DNA of 64,000 nt from Acheta domesticus. Taxonomy: Eukaryota; Arthropoda; Insecta; Orthoptera; Gryllidae. Each line of letters starts with the position of its first letter. Within the stretch, counting starts at the first letter, position 1. The DNA lies in assembly GCA_031308135.1 (NCBI GenBank), contig JAHLJT010008756.1:67072026-67136025 (forward strand). Direction: 5' to 3'. Shown one piece after another: positions 56,191 through 64,000 of the stretch. Made by a program: the position numbers and the translations under genes. The notes below the pieces were generated by a model. That model was not told the DNA's origin. It was given only the letters and a program-made list of their open reading frames with translations, and did not search any database.

Positions 56191-57247
56191 TGACTTTGCG
56201 AGAGTTTTTCTGGAAAACTGTGGTGCAGCTTCTGATGACTGTGGTGAGGGATTTCATGAAACTATCTCAGAGGTTGAAAAAATATTCCAGGGAATCAAGA
56301 ATATATGTTGTTGTACAGTACTCAAAGATGCACACAAGATTCATTGTAACGAAGTTCGAAATAAAGTATCTTGAATGGGTGTACTCTCTAAATAATGCTT
56401 GCAGGTAGAGGAAAGGGAACAAATTATTATATTTACTAATATGTGCACGTTAACTAGACCATATCTGATAATTTTGTGGCAATTTGAGAGTTCAATTCTG
56501 CGAAATGCATTAATTGTCAGTATTTTTTGTAACTGAAAAATGTTAAAATTTTGTTACACGGTCTTATCTGTCCACTGAAACAAATAGAAAGACTGGAAAA
56601 GAGGAATTTATGTAATAAGCTAATTAATTAGAGCATTATGTATATGTAATGCACTCTAATAAATTCCCGTGGCCATGTTTGCTTATCAGGGGGATATTTC
56701 ATAATTAGATGATAAAGAATTCATGTCCAATAAGTTGGATATATCAAGATCTTTTGGTTCATAGAATTTATTGTTACATTATCCACATTTAGTTCTGTAT
56801 TATAGTTTTAATATCCAATAATGTTGTGATCATCGTGATAAAACGTGTTTTTGATATGTTTATATTTTTGTTTACATAATATTTCTTTTTTAAGTGCTAT
56901 ATTGTTGTTTTTTATTTTATTATTACTGAATCTGCGAGGGACTTCCGCAGAAACACATGAATTACGATGACCTTACGAAACATTTAAAAAATAAATTACG
57001 TATATTTGCTACGAATCATTACTCTAAGCACCATCTATTTTTTTGTAAAATATTTCTTCATCGTTTGTTACCTGCCTTGTTAGGTATTTTATGTTTAATT
57101 TCTGTCAATGTGAAACTTATTTGTACCGAAGACAAAAAGAAGTACAATTACAGTATAGATCACGGGAGTAGACAACCGAGCCAATAAAATATAGAATAAG
57201 TAAAAAAAATAACCGAATCTTTTGAAAAAATATGAATTTATTACTTA
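56191..57247. other. Unassigned
   Basis: Overlapping frames at 56190-56408 show no recognisable family or splice partner. The remainder is AT-rich. Confidence 0.35.
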
Positions 57248-58705
57248 TCTATACTAATATATAAAGACAGAACTGCACTGACTTACAACGCGATAATCTC
57301 TGAATCTACTGAACCAATACTAATGAAACTTTTGTATTAGCTTCCTTTAAAGGTCTGGAGTAACATAGGCTATGATTTACAATCGCAAACCTTACTATAT
57401 TCACAAAATAATTACTTTTCCGGACATTTTTCGCCTCGCTTTACATCACAGATTCAATAGTGGATCAATGTCAATAGTTTAGCTGCGCGCCATCAGAGGA
57501 TGAGGTCTGAGATCTTCTATTATTTTCATCAATGTAAAGGATTGTGTATTTAGAGGACTGTTTGTTTATTTTTCACAGTCAGTTGTCTAACCATAAATAT
57601 TTGTTTTAGTGTAATAGTAATAGTTTTTTTTTCGCTTTATTTAGAAAAGTAACTTGAATATTGATTTTAATTGAGTGTAGACGTGAGTGCATTAAGTGTA
57701 CAAGAGACTGAATGTTTGGAAGATATCATTTTACGATGAATGTGGTTAACATTGCCGTAAAAAGGTATATATGCACATATGTTTAATTGTAGTAAATGAA
57801 GCATAACTATTACGTATTTGCAGGTTAAGCGAGCGACAGTGCGATTTACGTGTTATTCTGAAACTGATGGAGGAATGGATGCTTCAGAGAAGTGTTTTAA
57901 TATATAGAGAGAACCTTTGGGTGCTGAAGGAACGGTTAAATTCATGACAGTTCGGCATTAATACAGTTTTTAGTAAAACGGCAGTACAATTAAAGTAAAA
58001 TAGTATTGGTAAATGGGTATTTGGTGGAATTTAATGTGTGACAACGCTGGTTTTAAAGGTTGTTATTTTAAATAAGAGAAAAAGTGTTGTCAAGCCGAGA
58101 TTCACTGTGATCTCGGACTTTTGGAGATATTATAATCGCATAAGTGGTTAATGGCTCCTTTTGGTCAGCCACAATTTATCAAGGATCCTAAAACAGGTAC
58201 TAGACTCCAATTAAAATTACTTTAATTATTTCTAACCGTCGATTGAGGCGGCAAGATCAACTTCAAACTTTTCTATATAAATACGAAGAAAAAATATGAA
58301 AAAGAGTAAGATTTATAATGTGTGATTGTAAGATTTGTAATGTGATTATTGTAAGTTTTGGTATATAATACATAAAATTCCACAAACAGAATAACGTAAG
58401 TACATGCATTTAATTTTTTACTTTAGATTTGTTTATTATTTTTAGTTATAAAGAGAAAGAAGTTTGGGAGCCGGAACCCCAATAGGACTAAAATTTAAAT
58501 ATTTTTTCGTGAGAAGTGCTGTAGTGTGTAGAAGTTTTTTTCCAAATTGGAGCAAGGCAGAGAGGCGTGATAGCGTGGAGGGAATACACAGTAGAATAGA
58601 TAGGAGTAGGCTCTGCCACAGGGCGGGAATAGATGGAATTTCATTTTATGTTTAATACAAAATTATGATAAATACCCCGGCAATGCGGGGTTCTTCATAA
58701 GCTAG
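57248..58705 (+). mobile_element. Non-autonomous Helitron
   Basis: The 5' end TCTATACTAATATATAAAG follows an A, and the 3' end has an ACCCCGGCAATGCGGGGTT hairpin (about 58676-58692) and CTAG at 58702-58705. These are canonical Helitron termini. About 1.46 kb, with no RepHel frame. The base after CTAG is A rather than the usual T. Confidence 0.8.
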
Positions 58706-58729
58706 AAAAACTATTATACAGAAAATTAA

Positions 58730-59461
58730 TCTAATATATAAAAATCAATGTTTGTTGGTTCGTGCTTAATGCGTTGCCGCCGCAGCATCCAATTGCGATA
58801 AAAATGTGACAACATATTGCTTGCACTTGCGGAAAGAACACAGGCATAGTACAATTATTGTAACTCCACTAGATGGTGCTAGAGCACATGAAAGCGTTTC
58901 AGTTAAATGCAATTCCCAATCCACGTGAGCTTCATTGTTGCTGGGCGTTGCTGTGTGCTGTGGGGCGAGGTCGAGGAGAACACAAGGAGCAGGCGGCGCA
59001 AATTGATGACAGGAAAGTGAAAAAGATACAGGGAAGAGAGAGATGAAAAATAAGAGATGAGGAAATAGAGAAAGAAATGGAAAATAATTAAAGGAAAAAA
59101 GAGAGAAGGAAATAGAGAAAGAAAGGGAAAATAGTGAAAAAGAAGGAAAATAGAGAGAGGAAAAATAATGAAAGAGGGAAAATAGGGAGAGGGGAATAGA
59201 GAGGGGAAAGAGAGAGGTGGAATAGAGATAGGGAGGAATGAGAGAGCGGGAAAAGAGTTAGAGAGTGGGGAAAGAAGAGACACAGAGAGGGAAAAGAGAC
59301 AGAGGGAGAAAAGAGACACAGAGGGGGAAAAGAAACAGATGGAAAAGAGAGAGAGTGGGGAAAATGAGAGAGGAGGAAAAAGAGAAAAAGAAAGAGAGGA
59401 GGGAGAGGATTATTTCCTCAATTATTTCTTCTGCGGCAGCAACGCGCCGGGTACCAGCTAG
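58730..59461 (+). mobile_element. Short non-autonomous Helitron with a GA-rich core
   Basis: The 5' end TCTAATATATAAAAATCAAT follows an A. The 3' end has GCGGCAGCAACGCGCCGGG (an imperfect hairpin) and CTAG at 59458-59461 followed by T. Its 732 bp contain the strand-asymmetric purine tract at 59010-59400. It inserted 24 bp after the previous Helitron. Confidence 0.8.
59010..59405. repeat. Polypurine (GA-rich) tract
   Basis: About 390 bases of almost pure A/G on the + strand form variants of GAAAGAGAGAGGG, a degenerate minisatellite inside the Helitron. Long frames on either strand (Lys/Arg/Glu-rich or Ser/Phe/Leu/Pro-rich) are by-products of it. Such tracts can form triplexes. Confidence 0.9.
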
Positions 59462-59673
59462 TAATAGGAATAAAATTAGAATGTAGTTGACATTTGGATT
59501 TGGAGGGGGCAACGTTGCCGCATATTGCACGCTAATATGTGCTCTCAATACTAGGCAAAAATGCAAAAACTAGCCACAAAGAGGACAGGAATGTTGAGAA
59601 ACTCGTCACAAGTGAAATAAAGATAACAAATACGAAACTTCCCTTTGTAACACACCGGTAACAGCTAATTTTT

Positions 59674-60364
59674 ACTTTCTGGCTACGGAGGAGAAATACG
59701 TAATGCTGCGCGAAAAAAACGACTTTTCTGCAGAAAAACTCTTATTACAGGGCCCTGGTAACCAAGAAGTGGATTAATTCAGACGGTAAATTTAGAAAAA
59801 AAATCCTAACATGTGGTATAGCCAAAATCCCTGTATTATGGGCCCTTGATACCGAAAAATCGGTTAACGGCAACAAGTATGTTTGTGAACAACGCTAACG
59901 TCTAAACCGGTCAGCAGATTTTCTCCAAAGTTGATATACTCAATCGATGTGGCTGACGTCACGACCCTTGAATTTGAAACTGATATTTTAATTTTGGGAG
60001 GGTACTTTACATTAAGCTCCTGAGACATTTTCAAAGTTTTCAAAAAAATGATTCCCACGTTTTTGAATAAACGTTATTATTGGATAGTGTGAAGGACGTA
60101 TAACTTAAGAGAGTGGTGCAGGTCTCATGTTGGTTGAAAACTCTGATTTTTCGAAAATTGCAAAAAGTTCAAACTTTTTTTCGGACTCTTTTTACAACTA
60201 AAATATTAAAGATAGAGATTTTTGCCGTTAATGAAATCTGTTCCTTAAAGATAGATTTTGAGATAGGGATATGTAGTACAATTTTTCGAAAAATTGATTA
60301 CTTTTCGCGTAATTTAGCGCGAAAATACGGGCGAGAAAGTGGGTGCTGTTTTAGCACCACTATT
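59674..60364 (+). mobile_element. Compact HINE-like element with both ends
   Basis: The 5' end ACTTTCTGGCTACGG follows TTTTT. The block GAGGAGAAATACGTAATGC, a shortened body and the 3' end follow: subterminal TACGGGCGAGAAAGT, the perfect hairpin GGTGCTgttttAGCACC and ACTA, then TTTT. At 691 bp it has the best hairpin of the family and shows that the long middle is dispensable. Confidence 0.78.
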
Positions 60365-62166
60365 TTCACAGTATTCGAAATATCTGTAACGATTTGCAAT
60401 TGTCTTTCGTCTTGACATCTTTGTTTATTATTTACAAACAATAGTATTACGACACTGACAAATTCATTTTATTTATATTTCTCTATTTGAAGCATTGCGT
60501 TTCACTCAGGGCGTGTTAAAAAATAATATACGCAAAACGGACACAAAGTGATTCTCGCAATCGTGTCTTTGTTTCGGGTCCTTTTTATATAAATTACTAT
60601 TTCTGACACATCGCCAATTATTCCCACTGTTATATGACAGAGTAACAAACTTCATAAATATTTGAGAACACTACATATTGCTCACGGTCAACAAAAAATG
60701 CAGAGCTTTTTTTTATCTTGCTTCTATTGCCCAATCTTCACTGCATTTACGTGCCAATTCAGAGCATCAGCTGTTTGCTGTACTACTATTGAAAGGGGTA
60801 ATAAAGCCCAACATTGTTTTTCTCTCTCTCAAAGTGATCACGAGCATTTACTCAATTTTCGCGGGACTGTGCTTTCAGAGAGGTGCCTCGAACGGATTTC
60901 CTTTCTTTCTTTACGAGATGAATCCTCGGGCGGCTTCGGCCGCATTTGCAACTGTCTTATGACACGTCAGAAGACACATCACTAATGAAACGACGCCAAT
61001 AGGAAATAACAAACAACGATAAAAAACAGTAATAAAAAACAACGATAACAAAATAGCAATAATAAACAATGATAACAAGGAAGGTTTAAAACATTTATAA
61101 CAATAAAAATTCCGCACACTCTACACACTTTAAAACACAGTAACCTTGCACTCGTCACTAGACTTTGCTCAGCTGGTTAACCACAACATTCGAGGCACTC
61201 TATTTACTTGTTCCCTAATTTTAGGGTACAGCAATGTGCAAGTTTCTGATTTGCTGTTCCCTAGGCGCCATCACGTGAACGTGAAATGTCAACCACATTC
61301 TAATTTTATTCGGACCCTGTAGAATATTATGATTCTACCTCCATTAAATATTTAATATTTGAAAATATTTGGGCATGCGTATTTTGAAATGAAAATGTGC
61401 ATGCAATTGTAAAGCAGGTAAATCTGCTTTCCTTACTTTTCCGTCTTCGTTAAAACAATTAATTCTTTCCAGTAGGTGCCCTCTCTGCAGATATTTTGCG
61501 ACTGCGTCGGATCACTGATGTTATGAAACTGCAGAGATAACATAGTACTTCAAGAAACGAAAGAGATGTGCCAACATTTGAAACGCACTGATGCTTGGTG
61601 TAGAGATCAGAAAGTGTTTTACGGTGGATAAATTTTGTTCTGCTTAGTGCAAGATTAAGATTGTTAGTTACAAGATAAAAATAAAGGCTGTGATTCGAAA
61701 ATGACATGTGCAATAAAAAATAATTTGATAAGTGAAACAGCTCGCATTCCTCCCAAAAAAACTACGCGTAGAAAACCCATTCGTAAAATAAAGCCATAAA
61801 TTTGATGCTTCAATCTTGCATATAAATAATTAAAGTATAGGGTATTTGGCTGCATTTAAAATTTCCTTAGTCAACGACCAAGTCGTGAGATGACAGCCTT
61901 GAGAGCTTATTGGCTGCATTGATGGGAGATACGCATGTTATGTCCTTGACATTGAATCAGGCATTAAAGAAGCAGAGAATTTCAGTTCGCACGTACTGCA
62001 TATGGTATTGTTAGCTGCTTCCTTCTTTCAATTCTCTTCCTCTTTTGTTTTTCTTGTTCTGATTGTTCGTCTTTCCCGCTAGGTACTTGAAATTAAAGAG
62101 TTAACTCGTCCTACGTACGTCAGTGATATTAAAATACCGAAGACCATACTGTGAAAATGAAAAAAA
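60365..62166. other. Unassigned intergenic
   Basis: There is a degenerate AACAATAAAAA-type simple repeat at 61000-61110. Overlapping frames at 60662-60985 lack any recognisable domain. No gene is called. Confidence 0.4.
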
Positions 62167-63394
62167 CTAGTGGTGCTACAGAATGGCACAGACTTACCCG
62201 TATTAGTTTGCTATTTCCTTTGGTCTCGACTATCTATTCGAACTTGCCAATACTGTTGCCAGCTGTCTTCTATCGCCGCCTAAAGTACATTTTTTTTGCA
62301 TTTTATTCATTTTTCGTTTTCCTAATAGTCGAACGGAAATATTATTTTAAGAATATTAAAGAATAGTGGAACCTCGTCGTAATTAGCAATTATCTTTTAA
62401 AAATTTGGAGCCTTTAAGCGCTACTGAGAACGCGAAATTTGAAGCTATTTCTCACAGGAATCTTTTGTGTTTTCGAAAAACTTCATTAGCAGTCATTTGA
62501 AGCATTCTAACTCAAAAATATATACATGCTGGAAATGTGCTTGTTAACGGTGAGAGAAATGTTTTAAAAAAATACATTTGTGTAATTTTTGAAAAGAAAC
62601 AAAAGCAAAACAAAGAACAAAACCAAAATAAAATAATAAAACTACTCCAAAATGAACCTTACGTCATATTAAAGAGTGGAATTATCACAATCCGTTCGAA
62701 AAATTTGAAGAAAAAATTTGGAGTCATTTATGAGAAAGTGGCGTTTGAGCGTTTCTGAAAATGCGGAAAATTGAACTAGTTTTCACAGAAAACGATTGAG
62801 TTTTCGAGAAAATTTATGACATTATTTAAAGTACATGTACTCATAAATATAATAATGTGAACGAATCGTCGCTAATGTAAATTTTAAAGACGCGACAGAC
62901 AGATAAAAAATACATTTTTGTAATTTTTGAAAAAACAAAAGAATTGAGTAGTTTAACATTATGTCATCTGATAGAGTACATTAGGCACTATCCGTACAAA
63001 AAAATGTACATGACCTTAATAAAAGAACTTACTAAGGAAAACACATTTTATTTGAAGGAAAAATCTTTAATTTTGTGATTGCAGGAAGACGCCGAAAAAA
63101 TTCAAAATTTGGCAATTTTTACAAATTTAGATGTAATGATTAAAATCAAAACTATGCCACCGTAATCGTAAATTTTCCTCTATGCTTACAAGAAATGTAA
63201 AGAAAAAATCTGGAGCCGTTTTTGAGAAAAATTTGAAAATGTCGGGGTCTTCATGTAAAGTACCCCCAAATTTTGAACCGTCGGGTAGACTAACGGACGT
63301 TTTGAATTTTTTGGTTTCTGGGGACCTCAGAACGTGAATATCCATTGAAATCATTCCGTTGCATTACATAACATTCCGTGTACTACGGGAAGGT
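62167..63394 (-). mobile_element. HINE-like element with both ends, reverse orientation
   Basis: Read on the - strand, the 5' end ACCTTCCCGTAGTACACGG follows TTT at 63394. The element runs through the same body blocks as 33893-35450 to TACGGGTAAGTCTGTGCC, GTAGCAC and CACTAG (62167-62170), then TTTT. About 1.23 kb; the GTCY array is lost. Confidence 0.8.
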
Positions 63395-64000
63395 AAACAA
63401 GATTCTTAGTTTTTGTGGCATCTTAAATCGTTATAGACATTTTATTAATCATTAAAACTCAAAAAGTAATTTGACGACATGGCGTGTACTACTAAATTGT
63501 AATAATGATTGTCTTGAAGGGATTCTTTCCTACTTATGTAAACGACATAAAAAATTTAACTTCATTCCTACCAACTACAAAAGGTCCAGTGATTTTCAAC
63601 GCATTTCCTATTCTTCACTTATGTAATATTCTATTCTCTTTCTCTTGATTTTGTTTTCTCCATTGAAATATTTTATTACTGACTCTTTGCTTATTATTCG
63701 TACTTAAAGTATTATGAATATGTAGTGTTTAAACTGCAAGTTTTTATTAATTTTCATTGTTATATCATGCTGCCTCATATTTTGCATTGGTTTTATAGTT
63801 AGTTTTCTTATCCGAGAGATGGATTAGAGAAGTTAACTAAGTCGTATTTCAAGTATTACACAGTTTTTTTTATATCACATCAGTATTTCATATCCTTTCC
63901 TTTGTGTCTGACACTTGCATCGCTTTAAATTCAGCGCGAAAACAATAATTGTTTCTCAATAACACCATTCCTTGCATGGCGATATACAACCCGCGTTCAA
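63395..64000. other. AT-rich intergenic, nothing recognised
   Basis: No gene or element signature is seen up to the window end. Confidence 0.45.

Noticed and set aside
58903..59566. Long Ser/Phe/Leu/Pro-rich and Lys/Arg/Glu-rich frames
   Set aside because: These arise from the strand-asymmetric GA tract in the short Helitron; low complexity, no domain.

Overview
The window is repeat-dense, AT-rich animal nuclear DNA. Spliced GT-AG exons, non-LTR retrotransposons, mariner, hAT and Helitron elements and a tRNA-derived SINE all point to an arthropod, most likely an insect with a large genome; I cannot name the species. There are no operons, and a 100-base assembly gap lies at 44425-44524.

The only host gene I can build completely is a six-exon classical short-chain dehydrogenase/reductase (SDR) on the + strand (12119-24201, 262 codons). 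It resembles 15-hydroxyprostaglandin dehydrogenase and has the whole N-S-Y-K catalytic set. Its introns hold a 5'-truncated RTE-type LINE, a 250-bp MITE, a SINE remnant, a second LINE fragment and a 2.6-kb fold-back repeat. The 3' half of the gene is duplicated at about 36930-40380: exon 5 of the copy is broken, while exon 6 is open and correctly spliced. A third relative, a lone 31-codon exon 1, lies on the - strand at 53567-53659. The window therefore looks like part of an SDR cluster in birth-and-death evolution.

The rest is mobile DNA. A full-length Jockey-like LINE (26357-33693) has a 12-bp target duplication and is split at a TTAA site by a 2744-bp DNA transposon. That transposon carries a 548-codon Mutator/Kolobok-type transposase; removing it with one TTAA restores the LINE reading frame. 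Around 47-51 kb a (TA)n tract holds two Tc1/mariner-type elements. One is a chimera with an inverted copy of its own end. The other contains a 2-kb hAT element that in turn contains nested MITEs. Three canonical Helitron 3' ends occur (46651, 58705, 59461); the first follows a decayed Pif1-like helicase.

The most interesting structure is a family of about a dozen interspersed repeats (1-2060, 25.8-26.1 kb, 33893-36209, 38.8-39.3 kb, 51.3-52.1 kb, 53.3 kb, 54.6 kb, 59674-60364, 62167-63394). They share a 5' end ACTTTCCCGTA, a matching inverted TACGGGAAAGT near the 3' end, a terminal GTGCT/AGCAC hairpin, a CACTAG end, T|T insertion sites and, in the longest copy, a GTCY microsatellite. This is the architecture of Helentron-associated elements (Drosophila DINE-1/INE-1 type).
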